DNA of 64,000 nt. Origin: Pegoplata infirma. Lineage: Eukaryota; Arthropoda; Insecta; Diptera; Anthomyiidae. Where the stretch lies: the NCBI GenBank assembly GCA_963921195.1, contig OY992537.1, forward strand, positions 71,710,979 to 71,774,978. Reading direction: 5' to 3'. Both the position numbers and the translations under genes were made by a program. Under the pieces are notes generated by a model. That model searched no databases, was not told the origin of the DNA, and saw nothing but the letters and a program-made list of their open reading frames with translations. Shown here piece after piece: positions 1 through 10,924 of this stretch. Position 1 is the first letter of the stretch. Each line of letters begins with the position of its first letter.

Positions 1-365
1 AAAAGTCTCAGAATCTAATACATTTTTTCTATAGAAAAAGTCTCAGAATCTAAGACATTTTTTCTATAGAAAAAGTCTCAGAATCTAAGACATTTTTTCT
101 ATAGAAAAATTCTCAGAATCTGAGACATTTTTTCTATAGAAAAAGTCTCAGAATCTGAGACAATTTTTCTATATAAAAAGTCTCAGAATCTAAAACATTT
201 TTTCTACAGAAAAAGTCTCAGAATCTGAGACATTTTTTCTATTGAAAAAGTCTCAGAATCATTTTTTCTGTAGAAAAAGTTAAGGATTCAGAGTCATTTT
301 CTATTTAAAGATAATCAGACCTTTTTAAGTAATTTTATAAAGAAATCTCAGAATCTGATACATTT
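1..365. repeat. 35-bp satellite block (bipalindromic monomer)
   Basis: Roughly ten head-to-tail copies of a 35-bp unit are visible; successive GTCTCAGAATC motifs start at 5, 40 and 75. Each unit joins two short palindromes, TTTTTCTATAGAAAAA and GTCTCAGAATCTGAGAC. Copies drift towards the right edge. The block continues off the left end of the window. The same unit recurs at 13030-17510, 37715-37840 and 59995-60125. Confidence 0.9.
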
Positions 366-892
366 AGCATTATTGTAATTAATTTATTTTAAATGCATTC
401 ATATTATTTTTCTTAATTTTAACAAATTCTATTTTTATTACGACGCTTAATATATGTATGTAGCTATTATTTGTTTATTTATAATTTATGATTTTGGATG
501 TTTTATCTAAATATTATAATTGCAATTTAATTAAAATAAAAAGCATAAAAAAAAAATCGTATTTTGTATTTTTTTTTTTATAGGAATAAAGCACATTAAA
601 AGTAAAAAAATATTATAAATGCAATTTTAAGCATTTTTAATTCATTTTTGCACACATAGAATGCTTTTTTAAGCACAAACGTTTTAAAATTACACATTTT
701 GTGTTTATTGCGAGAGAATTTTCGAAGCGTCAAACATGTAGGTGTGCACACAAAATGTTTAATAGTTATACACACTTTGTGTGCAAATGTTGAAATTTAA
801 ACACATTGTGTATTTTTACCCACTTTATTGTAGGAGAACAGTTACCTACAATAAAGTGGGTAAATTTCAACAAAAATTTATAAGAGTGTACT
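366..892. other. AT-rich spacer with a perfect hairpin
   Basis: No gene is seen. A cluster of ACACA/TTTGTGT palindromes lies at 689-812. A perfect 20-bp stem (815-834 with 845-864) encloses a 10-base loop. The stem reads ACCCACTTTATTGTAGG on one arm. It may be the remnant of a small inverted-repeat element. Confidence 0.5.
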
Positions 893-968
893 TTTTGGGG
901 TCCTAGACCGATATTTTGATGAGTTACAAACGGAATGACAAACTTATATATACCCTCTATCACTAATT
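893..968 (-). repeat. Mini-me-like subfamily B, hairpin-end fragment
   Basis: The minus strand matches the first part of the B repeats: the CCCTCTATCACT piece of the end hairpin, the GACAAACTTATATATACC stretch, GTTACAAACGG and GGGGTCCTAGACCGATATT. The copy stops where a MITE fragment begins. It is a truncated relic 570 bp left of a full B copy. Confidence 0.7.
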
Positions 969-971
969 GTA

Positions 972-1253
972 AGTAAAATATCAAAATTTTAGGACATTTT
1001 TGTTAGTAATTTAAAAAAAATATTAACTTTTTTGTGATGTTGTTAGCAGCACAATATAGGTATTTTAAATACCTTTAATCTGTTACCAAATATGCCTAAA
1101 TTAGTTTTAAGTAAATAGGCGTAACTCGAAAAAAAAAACTGAATAGGTCAACTTTCCCCTATACAAATCGACCCCCCTAAAAATGAGTTTGTTCTGAACA
1201 ACATATCCAAATTTTATTAAGATCAAAGGATGACACCAGGGAGTATCTCCTTG
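972..1253. mobile_element. TWA-flanked MITE family P, half copy
   Basis: This is about 280 bp homologous to the right half of the complete element at 8051-8612. It shares the stretches with CAAAATTTTAGGAC, TACAAATCGACCCCCC and CATATCCAAATTTTAT, and a terminal ...CCTTG followed by TTA at 1254-1256. The left half is missing. Having the same end and the same TTA-type flank supports the assignment. Confidence 0.7.
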
Positions 1254-1256
1254 TTA

Positions 1257-1535
1257 GTTCTACTTTGTCATTGTTTTATATTTGTTTTAAAGATGTTTCT
1301 GCTTGATTTTAATATTTTTTTTCATAAATTCAAAAGAAGATTTTCTGGCAACACTGTATCTTTATCATAACGCTTTCATGTGGCAATTTAAATTTTGTGC
1401 ATATCAATATTGATATCGCTCAAATAACGGTGATGGGTTTCTCTTTGAAAAGGCATAGGTATTGAAGAAGTATTAGATGCAAAAAAAAAAATTGATAAGA
1501 TAAAATTTTTAGTTAAACTTGATATTGCGTTTTTT
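1257..1535. other. Unassigned AT-rich spacer
   Basis: I see no gene, tandem repeat or recognisable transposon end between the MITE fragment and the mini-me-like copy. Confidence 0.4.
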
Positions 1536-2699
1536 TATACCCTCCACTCTAGTGATAGAGGGTATATATAAGTTTGTCATTCCGTTTGTAACACCTCGAA
1601 ATATTGGTCTAGGACCCCATAAAGTATATATATTCATGATCCTCGATCGATTTTAAGACGATCTAGCGATGTCCGTCCGTCCGTCCGTCCGTCTGTCCGT
1701 CTGTCTGTCTGTCTGTCTGTTGAAAACACGCTAACTTTTGAAAGACTTTACGGAGGCTCCTGAAGTTTGGCATATATGTTGGACATTTACCTGGTCAGGT
1801 TGGTATTGCAATCCAGAGAAATCGGTCCAGTGGTTCAAAAGTTATAAGCAAATGAGTGAATTTCGGCTAGGGGTTTTCAGGAATTTACGAGATAAAACAC
1901 ACGGTAACTTTCGAACGGCAATTCTGAGGGTGCTGAAGTGTGGCATATATATTTACCGTTCCTCTGGTCCGGTTCGTTTTAAATTTCAGCCAAATCGGTC
2001 CGGCGGTTCAAAAGTTATTAGCAAAACCGTAAATTTCAGATTAGTTCACCTTAAATTCACGTGTTGAAAACCCGTTAAACATGTTTTAAAAATATTTGTA
2101 AGTCAGAAAAATATTTTAAAAGGTATTTTTGTCACACAAAAATATTTTTACACTAAACCAAAAAAAAAAATACACTTAAAAAAAAGTTTACACTCAAAAA
2201 AAATTTTACACTCAAAAAAAAATTGGTAAATTATTTTTTTTCAAAAATTAACAAAAAAAAGTTTTTTTACACTAAAACAAAAAAAAAATACACTCAAAAA
2301 AAATTTTACACTCAAAAAAAAAAATTTTTAATTTTTTTTCAAAAATTAATAAAAAAAAGTTTTTTTACAGAAAATAAAATATTTCTAACCAAAAAAAGTT
2401 TACACTCAAAAAAAAAATTGTTAAATTATTTTTTTTTTTTTTTCAAAAATTAACAAAAAAAAATACAATCAAAAAAAAAATACACTCAAAAAAAATTTTA
2501 CACTCAAAAAAAAAAAATTAGTAATTTTTTTTTTTTTTTCAAAAATGAATAAAAAAAAGTTTTTTTACAGAAAATAAAATATTTCTAACCAAAAATGTTA
2601 TTTTTTTCACGTTAGAAAATTTGCTATCACTTAAAAAGGGCATTGTGGAGGGTATTCATAGATTCGGCCAAGTCGAATTTAATTTTTCTACTTGTTTTT
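1536..2699 (+). repeat. Mini-me-like element, subfamily B, full length
   Basis: The start hairpin TATACCCTCCACTCT...GAGGGTATA is followed by a GTTTGTAAC block, a GGTCTAGGACCCCATAAAG block with a TATATATA run, then a (GTCC/GTCT)n tract at about 1670-1720. The body holds poorly conserved sequence and AT-rich AAAAAAATTTTACACTC repeats (2140-2580). It ends with GGAGGGTATTCATAG, a CGGCC/GTCGAA hairpin and CTTGTTT. Open frames inside (for example 1738-2067) match nothing and recur in copies with different phase, so they are not genes. Non-autonomous; possibly Helentron/DINE-like. Confidence 0.85.
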
Positions 2700-3373
2700 A
2701 AATAAAAAGACTTTAAAAAATTTTTGTTTTTCAGTTATTTATAAAAAATATATTTTATTAAATTAAAAAAAGAAAAATATGTTTAAACTTAATAATTATA
2801 TTAATATTATTATAAAGAAAAAAATAAATTGATAATTAACATAAAAATATATATAAAAAAATTTTGGTAAAATGCTGTCTTCCAATTAATAAAAAAATTT
2901 ACAAGAAATAAGAATGAAAAAAATAAATTTTACAAAAAAAAAGACTAGAACTTAAACTCAATGCTACAATACGAAAAATTAAAAATATAAAAAAAAAATA
3001 AAAAAAATAATAAATAAAAGTCTAATGAATTATATAACTAAAATACTATAATAACAATATAGCACCAATATATTTAATACTTAAAATTACAAAATTATTT
3101 ATAAAAAATTTACTTAAAAACTATGAGTATCTCTAATAAAAATTATTGTCTTCCTTAATTTTTTATATAAAAAAAATATATGAGGTTTTGTTTGTTTTGC
3201 TTTTAAAATACTTTAAAATTGAAATAAAATTAATTAATATTTTAATAAATTAATCCTTTCCAGCGGAATGTTTAACGATTTCATTTAATTGTTTTCACTT
3301 TTATTTTTAACTTTTGTCAGAAATGCAGTTTTGAGTAAAAGTTGCCTATTTTCATTGATGAATTGCCAAATAT
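2700..3373 (-). other. sna 3' flank, probable 3' UTR
   Basis: This very AT-rich stretch lies between the sna stop codon and the end of a mini-me-like repeat. It has no open frame with family resemblance. A minus-strand AATAAA-type signal can be read near 2753-2758, where the plus strand is TTTATT, so the transcript may run to about 2700. The poly(A) site is not determined. Confidence 0.35.
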
Positions 3374-4627
3374 CTATGCAATTGTTATGGTACAATTGGA
3401 ATTGGCATGTTTATTCAGCAAAGACATGCGAGAAAATGATTTATTGCATACTTTGCAGGCATATTTCTTAATATCCACATGTGTTTGTTGATGAGCTCTC
3501 AAATTGGAACGATCAGCAAAAGAACGTGGACAATCGGGACATTGGAATGGTTTCTCACCGGTATGAGTACGAATATGACCTTGTAATAACCATGGACGAG
3601 AGAAGGCCTTACCACAGATGGGACATTTGCAGGGTAGAGTATGAGTACGAATATGCATTTTTAGAGCACCCATGGTGGTGTAGAGTTTTCCGCAATCTTG
3701 GCACGAGTGTAGTTTCTTTTCTTGATTACATTCAGCAGCTGGGCAATGGAATTGTTGATGTTTCGATAAACCCATAGAGGTAGAATACATTTTGTTGCAT
3801 TTGTCACATTTGAAACGATAATTTTTGTTGGCATTACCGGATGATGATGATGAACAACCGGATGATGATAGAGAACTTGTGGAACTACTATAAGAATAAA
3901 CCGATGAAGCTGATGATATGGTTGTTGGATGATTTATTGATTCATCGAATAAATGAAAGAGAGCTGGTAGAGGAATATCACTACGCACTGAGAGATCTTC
4001 AGGTTCAGAATTTGTCTCTGAACCAGGACTCGATGGTGGTGTAATATGTTGATAACTATAGTTGGATCTGGGTGAATCAGCCGAAGCAATTGATGATGCT
4101 GGTGAGGGGAATATAGCTGAGTTGTTTGATTGATAAGTGTTCCATAAAGCAGTCATGGAATTACAACCAGCAGCCATATTAAAAGCAGATTGATAAGGAT
4201 TGGTGGTATAGCCATTAGTATTAGCCGTTAATCCTCTTAAATGAATATCGCTTGGTTTATATTCCATACTGGAATCCATGTCACAAGCTGGCGATAGCAT
4301 AACTGAACTATCGTATAAATTATGGACGGGTGATTCTAAATGAGATGATGACGATGATGATTGTGTTGTTGATTTGTTGGAGAGATTTAATACATATTCA
4401 CGTTTAGCTGATACGACATAATCCTCGAAACTGTCGCTAGCTTTACGTTTCAATGATAAATCTTGTGGTTGATCATTATCAACTTTCTGGCTTGACTTGG
4501 TTAAAGCCAAGGCTTCCATTTGTTCATACTGAGGAACTTCGATGGGTTTTTGTAAAAGTTCTTCTTCGTCTTTAACGTAGACAATGGGACGTTTTTTCAA
4601 TGGGCAACTTTTGTAATTGGTAGCCAT
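3374..4627 (-). CDS. sna: Snail, C2H2 zinc-finger transcriptional repressor (complete, single exon)
   Basis: The 417-residue frame is collinear with Drosophila Snail. It opens [16 protein letters not shown], has a conserved EALALTK motif near residue 38, and ends NCTITIA. Two CtBP-recruiting P-DLS motifs are visible, PQDLSLK (54-60) and PEDLSVR (209-215). Five C2H2 fingers follow, with first cysteines near residues 274, 309, 335, 363 and 391; the middle fingers hold the [13 protein letters not shown] and [10 protein letters not shown] helices typical of the Snail family. The stretch 234-268 is serine-rich and fly-variable. In Drosophila, Snail is a nuclear repressor that binds CAGGTG-type sites, represses neuroectodermal genes in the mesoderm and drives gastrulation. 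The start was chosen because it gives the family N-terminus, with an A-rich context just before ATG. The lack of introns matches fly sna. Escargot and Worniu are the alternatives, but the N-terminus and the P-DLS spacing favour Snail. I see no break or missing zinc ligand. Confidence 0.97.
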   Translation of the reverse strand: MATNYKSCPLKKRPIVYVKDEEELLQKPIEVPQYEQMEALALTKSSQKVDNDQPQDLSLKRKASDSFEDYVVSAKREYVLNLSNKSTTQSSSSSSHLESPVHNLYDSSVMLSPACDMDSSMEYKPSDIHLRGLTANTNGYTTNPYQSAFNMAAGCNSMTALWNTYQSNNSAIFPSPASSIASADSPRSNYSYQHITPPSSPGSETNSEPEDLSVRSDIPLPALFHLFDESINHPTTISSASSVYSYSSSTSSLSSSGCSSSSSGNANKNYRFKCDKCNKMYSTSMGLSKHQQFHCPAAECNQEKKLHSCQDCGKLYTTMGALKMHIRTHTLPCKCPICGKAFSRPWLLQGHIRTHTGEKPFQCPDCPRSFADRSNLRAHQQTHVDIKKYACKVCNKSFSRMSLLNKHANSNCTITIA

Positions 4628-4796
4628 TTTTATTATTTTATAAAAAATTTAAATTTGTTAAAAGAAAAAAACTTTAAATTGTTTAAAATTCACGTAAATT
4701 GTTTATTTTTTTAAATTTTTCACTTTAAGATCGTTTTATTTTTTTAAATGTTTAAATGAGTATGTGATGTTAACTGTTTGAGCGTTTGTGCTGCTA

Positions 4797-4828
4797 TGAC
4801 AGGTTAGCTCTTTACAGTTCCTTTTATA
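4797..4828 (-). promoter_or_regulatory. Predicted sna core promoter (TATA box and initiator)
   Basis: On the minus strand TATAAAAG occupies 4828-4821. A GTCATA initiator-like motif places A+1 at 4797, so TATA lies at about -31. This would give a 5' UTR of about 170 nt before the ATG at 4627. An E-box CACGTG lies at 4865-4870. The spacing is right for an RNA polymerase II TATA promoter; the start site is inferred, not shown. Confidence 0.6.
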
Positions 4829-4992
4829 TGGCACTTCGTTGTATGTCAAGGTGGTGGATTTTCACACGTGAGTATTTATCATCACTCTCTTTCTCTGTTA
4901 CACTCTCTTGTTATTTCCCATTCCCTTATTTTATTTGTCTGTACCACAAAAGGGCTGTTGCTGGTACTTGCTGTCTGTCTGTGCTAGTTGGG

Positions 4993-6447
4993 CACTGTTG
5001 CCAATTTAGCTATTTTGTAGCTAGATTTAGCTATTTTTTTTTTTGCATTTAGCGACAAAAAGTCATTTAGCTCTTAGCTACAAATCTAGCTACTTTTTTT
5101 TGGTCGCAAAATTTGTAAAAAAGTGTTTTTTAAAACCGTTTTATTAGCCATATTTTCAAGTTGACATTTCGTTAACGTGCTATTTAAGTGAGTATGACAT
5201 CTGCTAGTTTTTCAACTTTTCAAAAAATTTTATCAAGGGTTTTCTATGCTATTTCTTTTAACTTCAAACAAAAATTTAAAATTTATCAAAAATCTCTCCA
5301 TGATAAAGTTACTTAAAAAGTGTAAAATCAAGCAAGTATCGTATCGGCATAACTCATAGATAATGAAGTTAAGTACCAACATAAAGAAAAAACAGCTATG
5401 GGGTTAAAAATATAATAGTTTTCATCTCTCGAATAACGGATAAAGTTTTACACCAGCATTCATAACCAAAAAAACGAGTGGCTATAATCGAGGTTTTAAT
5501 TCGCATTCAGAAAATTGTGTATTAAAAAATTTGGTACTGCGAAATAACTCCCAAATGAAATAAATCCCAATTCAATAATTCCTAATGATATAAGTCCTAA
5601 GAGAAATGAATAAACTCCCAACTTTAAAAAATAAAATAAGTCCAAAAGAAAAAATTAAATAAGTCCCAATATTTGGGAGTTATTTAAAATCAAAATACTT
5701 ACTCTCTAAAAAATTAAAGAACTCCGAATGAAATAAGTCCCAAAAAATAATATAAGTTCCCATTACAAGAATTATGTCTATTATAAGTACTTTTTACGTA
5801 TACAAAATGAGGCCCTATGTTCCAACTAGGAGTTTTAAAGGACTAAATATATAAAATGAGGTGCCGATTCACAGAAAATAGTCATAACTCAATCATAACT
5901 TATTTTTTCCCCAAAGCATGGCCGAAGGCCAACAGAAAAACTTTTAACAAAAAAATAAAAGTAAATTGCAATATTTTATTTAAAATGAGAAGAGTCCCAA
6001 CAACTCTCAATGTTAGAAAAGAAATAAAATAACTCTCAAAATAGTTTTTCGGAGCTATTTCATTAGGGAATTGTTTCATAACGAAATAACTCCCAACAAA
6101 AATTGTGATATAAGATAATTCAGCCATTTTTTGTGATCTGATATCTGCGATATAAAATATGAGTATTTAAACTTTTTTGTTTGCAAAATTTAATAAAAAT
6201 ATTTGAAAATATTCGTTTTAAAACCAAAACTAACTTATATTATTATTAAATTAAAAACTTTAGCAAATAAAACCTTTTAAAAACCACTAATCCAAAATCT
6301 AGCTATAAAATAGCTAGATTTTTCTACTGTTTATACAAATCTAGCTACAAAATAGCTAGATTTTTTAACTGGTTTTAAATTTAGCTATTTCTAGCTATTT
6401 TTTTGTCTAATCTAGCTACATTTTTTTAAAAATAGTTGGCATCAGTG
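4993..6447. mobile_element. Non-autonomous hAT-like element rich in TAGCTA, next to the sna promoter
   Basis: The ends are CACTGTTGCCAATTTAGC on the left and, read inwards, CACTGATGCCAA on the right. Both ends carry multiple AGCTA / TCTAGCTA motifs, and the right arm (6290-6430) mirrors the left (5005-5095). The 1.45-kb interior repeats an AATAAGTCCCAA-like phrase and encodes nothing recognisable. CAGTGTTGCCA-type ends are typical of insect hAT elements, but I could not match the 8-bp flanks (TAGTTGGG versus GTGTTTTG). A related element with a clear target duplication is at 26328-27384. Confidence 0.65.
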
Positions 6448-7799
6448 GTGTTTTGTGGTGTTTTCTTCTTTTTCGTCTACCTGAGTGAGTGAGGGAAACA
6501 TTATCGAAAATTTTTTATATTCACATTGGGAAGTTTTTACGTTTCATAATGGAAAATACGTCAAAATCCCTCAATGTGATGATAATCAAAGAATTGTATA
6601 TTCACCTCAAATCTTTCTACGTTGCAACAAGATGCAGGTAAAGAATAATGTAAAAAAAAATATTTTGTTGTGATGTAAATTTTCCAAAATTCAAAGGGAA
6701 TTTTTCTTATTATAATATGGTACAGACCGATTTGATAACATTGCAATACAATTTGATGGGAAAGTTTTTTTTTTTTACTTCAAAAAATCCCAAATAATAG
6801 TATTTTTGTAGCGTGTTTAGTTTTTTTGAAGTCATTTATTTTATTATAGGAATGTAAATTTTGCGAACCTATGGTCTTTGAGAATTTTTAACAGCCTTAA
6901 CTAGCGGAAAGGTTAGGAATTTTAAAAGATTTCGAAGTTCTTCAGTTTCTAAATTCACATTAGCTTGAAGCTGTCTCCACTGGGGTTGATACAGTATCGT
7001 CTGGTCATGGTTAGGTTTGCATAGTGAGGATGACGCCTGTTCCAAAAACGAAAAGTTTTGGGAATGACTTTCATTGAGGCCACGGTTTATGAATTTTTTG
7101 ATCGCTTGCGTTAATCGCGGTATTTACAATTCGTTATTTGTTTACAGAAAACGCGAAGTTTTTAGCTCGGAATTTAAAAGTGAAATTTTTGGCAACAAAA
7201 ACATTGCAATTGCAAAATGTGAATTTGCAGATCTATTGCATTTTTTCCGAGGAATAGTTTTTGTCAGTATTAATTTTTTCATATCTCTCATCATTTTCGA
7301 GATAAGCTTAAAATGTCAATTTTTTTACGTTTCACCGCGATTTATTTAAAAACGGCTATGGCGAAGATTTTGATTTTCGTCGAAATATGGTGGTGGGCCA
7401 CCCCAGATTCATAATCAGGAGAGACATTTATAGTGTTCGCAACTTGAGGTTAAAGTTGCTTCGGCCGTGAAACACTTTTGTGACGAGTTATCCAAAGCAT
7501 TGTGATATTTTTCTCGTATTGTAAGCCAACTAAAAGTTAAGGTTACAACATCTAAAAAATTTTGATTGTGATTACCGACTTTTTGGTTTCGAGAAATTCT
7601 GTAGTTTGCTCTTCACTCGGCTGGCACAAAAAAGTTTTTTTTTTATTTCTCTAAAAGCTGCTTTATTTTTTTTTATTTATAATTATATTCTTGAGGTCCT
7701 TTATTAAGACTCTAGGAACGTTTTCAAAGCAGACATCGAATTTGATCTAACAAGGAAGGTATCACAAAGCTTATAGTCCGATTGTTCTGAAATGCAATG
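6448..7799. other. Unassigned 1.3-kb spacer
   Basis: No gene is recognised. Several short open frames (7074-7349 the longest) lack any familiar motif. Base composition at 6840-7620 is less AT-rich than its surroundings, which may mean decayed coding sequence of a mobile element, but I could not assign it. Confidence 0.3.
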
Positions 7800-8960
7800 A
7801 AATGCAAATGGCATAAATCATCTCCATGGCCTATATAGATGATTTATTGGTTATGTCTTCAGGCAAATGTCTGAACACAATCTCCGATAGAATGGAAATC
7901 TTTTTAAATATGCTTTCTTGTTGGACTGAAGCATGGGAATTGAAGATCGATTCGAGGGAGATGGAAATGGTTTTATTCACAGGAAGTAAATTGATGCCTA
8001 GTTTCAACCTCCTGAAATTGTATGGTGTAAGCATAGAACTTTTGGACTAACAAGGAGGTCTCCCTGGTGTCACCCTCCGATCTTTATGGAATTGATTTTA
8101 TTTTGTACAGCAGGAAAAATAAAGGGACACGTATTTTTTTTAGCGGCCCAAATTCATATTTTGGGGGGTGAAAATGAGGGGGGAAGAAACGGTAATTTTT
8201 CACTTTTTTGCATTTATATCCTATATAACACAAAGAAACCTAGTCATGTTATATATCAAATGAGAACGTGTCCAAACATGCACAACTTTTCGTTATATTG
8301 AGTAAAATGCCAAAATTTGAGGACATTTTTGTTAATAAGTCGAAAAATATTTACTTTTTTGGCACGTTATTAGCATCACAAGATGGGTTTTTTAAATACC
8401 TTTAATCTGATACCAAATATGCCTATATTAATTTTGAGTAAATTTGCGTAAATCATAAAAAACTGAAAAAGGAAATTTCCCCCATATAAATCGACCCCCC
8501 GAAAAATGAGTTTGGGCCGCTTAAAAAAATACGTGTCAAATGAATTTTCGTTCTGAACAACATATCCAAATTTTATGAAGATCGAAGGGAGACACCAGGG
8601 AGACTCTCCTTGTAAGTTAAATTTTTTGGGAGTAATTCTGGACAAAAAACTCAATTGGACTGAAAATTTTAAAGAACGGATAAAAAATGTTACGCTGCTC
8701 CATTCTATTGTCAAAGATTAAACGGAAAGAAATGAGGTTTTAACCCCAAACTCTTTATGGTGGACACTTTTTGTGGTCTGTCGTTGAATGCAAGGCTCAT
8801 TTTGACTCGATCAAACCTGTAAATAACATTGCATTGTTGAGTCTTGCAGGGCCTATGAAGACTAGATCAACCAAATCTTTAGAAATGCTTCTTGATATGA
8901 CTCCGCTAGATCTTTACATCAAGGAGAATGCGAAAATTACTCTAAGTACTTAGACTATTC
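7800..8960 (+). pseudogene. LINE reverse-transcriptase fragment, split by a MITE
   Basis: At 7826-8050 the frame reads MAYIDDLLVMSSGK, a Y-x-DD catalytic motif of non-LTR reverse transcriptase, followed by a WTEAWELKIDSREMEMVLF stretch like RT motif D. After the inserted MITE (8051-8612) the sequence resumes with VKFLGVILDKKLNWT (RT motif E) and, near 8830-8950, LLSLAGPMKTRSTKSLEMLL and TPLDLYIKENA, as in RT C-terminal regions of jockey/I/R1-like elements. Frameshifts and stops break it after about 8670. N-terminal parts are absent. A decayed fragment of a Jockey-superfamily-like LINE. Confidence 0.7.
8051..8612. mobile_element. TWA-flanked MITE family P, complete copy (PIF/Harbinger-like)
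   Basis: This 562-bp element has long terminal inverted repeats. The left starts CAAGGAGGTCTCCCTGGTGT; the right read inwards is CAAGGAGAGTCTCCCTGGTG. It is flanked by TAA on both sides (8048-8050, 8613-8615). A 3-bp TWA duplication is the hallmark of PIF/Harbinger elements. Removing the element and one TAA rejoins the RT frame (LLD | VKFLGV). No coding capacity. Confidence 0.8.
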
Positions 8961-9003
8961 CAAACGGGATCTTTTAAAAATACTGACAGGTTCGGCATAT
9001 AAA

Positions 9004-9820
9004 AACAAGTAAGAAAATTACAGTCGGTCAAGACCGACCATATAATACCCTACACCAGTGTTTCCCGGAAAATGGGTCCCAAGTTCAAACATGGACCGAT
9101 TTGATCTATCTTTTGTCAAATCTTTAATAAGTGTAAAAAACAATCGACAACCTAATTTTAGTGAAATAAGCTTCTATTTGTCGCCAATAAACCGCTTTAA
9201 CTAAATATCGGGCGAAATTTTTTATGGGGCCTAAGTCCAAAAATGATCCGATTATAATCACAAGTTAAAAACAAACAAACAAAATTTTAATAAAATATTT
9301 TCTATTTTCATGAAATTTGAGAGATTTATGTGAATATCGGGAAGGTGGTTTGTATGGTGGCTACAAGAAGAACTGGTCCGATTCCTCTGAAATTCGGAAT
9401 GGCAATTATTAAATACAAAACACGTTTTCCTGCCAAATTTCGAAAGGATACCTATTATAATACGGTCATTAGAGCCAATTGAGCCAAATTAAAGCGGACC
9501 TTTGTATGGGGGCTAGGTCTAAACATGGACCGATTTATTCCAATTTCAATAGGCTTCGTCCTTGGGCCAAATGAAGCTTAAGTTTCAAATTTCAACCAAA
9601 TCGATTGATAATTGCGACCTGTATCGTGTTTACAACGTTTACATGGACGGACGGCAGGACAGACAGTCGGACGGACAAACGGACGGACAAACGGACGGAC
9701 GGACATCGTTAGAATGACTTAAAAAGTTATTCTGAGTTGATCGGTATACTTAAAAGTGGGTCTAGGCCCAATATTTCGGGTAGTTACAAACATCAGCTCA
9801 AAGTCAATATAGGGTATAAT
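9004..9820 (-). repeat. Mini-me-like element, subfamily A, full length
   Basis: Read on the minus strand it runs from the TATACCC end through GTTTGTAACTACCCGAAAT, a (GTCC)n tract (plus strand 9645-9705), and conserved GACCGATTT/TCCAATTTC blocks to the GTCGGTC/GACCGAC palindrome and TACTTGTT end. Length is about 0.8 kb and it is close to the copies at 22 kb, 27.8 kb, 34.6 kb, 41 kb and 58.8 kb. Confidence 0.85.
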
Positions 9821-10353
9821 AAATTCTTGTTATTGATAACACGCTTGATCATATTGATGACACCGTTTAATCATATCGATGAAACGTTACATTGAACTAA
9901 AATTGATGAAACATTTCATCTTATTGGTGTAGCTTTTCATCAATATAAAGAAGCGTTTTCTTTGAGTGAAGAGTGTTATTTAGATGATCTGAAATCATGT
10001 TTCTTTTTAGCGCTGATTAAATGATTCTTTCGTATCACTCTTGCGTTTTAATAAAAAACTTTGTGCGACTGGAACGCGACCTCACACAGTTAATTAGTTA
10101 TCAAAAATCTGGTCTCCAAACTTTTCCATCACATGAGGTTAAATTTAAAAAAAAAAATCGCCATTTTGGGCATTTTTGGCAACTCATAGCTGATGAACCC
10201 GAAATGGTAGCAAACCCGAAATTGCAAAGATTCAGCATTGCTCTTAAGGATGCAAAACTCATTTGATCGTTCTCCTAAATCATTAGGCCACCAATTGTCT
10301 TTCAATGATGTCTTACTCCCCAAAAACGATTTTCCGCTGCTAAACATATAAAA
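9821..10353. other. Unassigned spacer, partly repetitive
   Basis: 9830-9960 contains several imperfect TCATATTGATGAAAC-like phrases. 10066-10082 holds GCGACTGGAACGCGAC, found inverted at about 11093-11112, so these may be the ends of an old element now split by the mini-me-like copy at 10354. Short open frames here look accidental. Confidence 0.35.
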
Positions 10354-10924
10354 AACAAGTGAGACTGTTAAATTCGGCTGTGCCGAATCTTTTATACCCT
10401 CCAAAATGTAAAAAAAATTAAAAACAAAATTTTGTCAGGGGCGTTTCTTTTTTTTTTTGGGTTGGGGGGGGGGGGTTGATGAGGTCTATGGGGGACGTTT
10501 AGAGCACCTTCCCATCGCGATAAATATACCAAATGTTTCGTTTATTTAACAAAAATACAAAAAAACATGTTAAAATGTGTATTTTTTTAGATGTTGGTTT
10601 AGTTCTTCAAGGGGGAACTTTTTCCCCCCTGGTCCGATTTTGCCAGTTTCCGAACTTAACCTGCCTAGGAACATAAGACATATTTGTGCCAAACTTGAGG
10701 GGTCTAGCTCTTTTATTTTGGACTGCATCGTGTTAACTACAGACGGACGGACGGACGGACGGACAGACAGACGGACGGACGGACGGACATCGCTAGAATA
10801 TCTTAGAATCGATCACTGATCAATAATATATATACTTTATGGGGTCCCCGACCAATATTTCGATGCGTTACACACGGAATGACAAAGTGAGTATACCCTC
10901 ATACTGTAGTTGGAGGGTATAAAA
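10354..10924 (-). repeat. Mini-me-like element, subfamily C, full length
   Basis: The minus strand begins TATACCCTCCAACTACAG and has CACTTTGTCATTCCGTGTG, a (GTCC/GTCT)n tract at about 10740-10790, a long C-run (plus strand G-run 10465-10475), and the terminal ATTCGGCTGTGCCGAAT palindrome before CTTGTTT. The open frames in it are not conserved between copies. Confidence 0.85.

Noticed and set aside
3481..3777. 98-residue plus-strand open frame over sna with repeated EYEYEY phrases
   Set aside because: It is the antisense shadow of the Snail zinc-finger codons.
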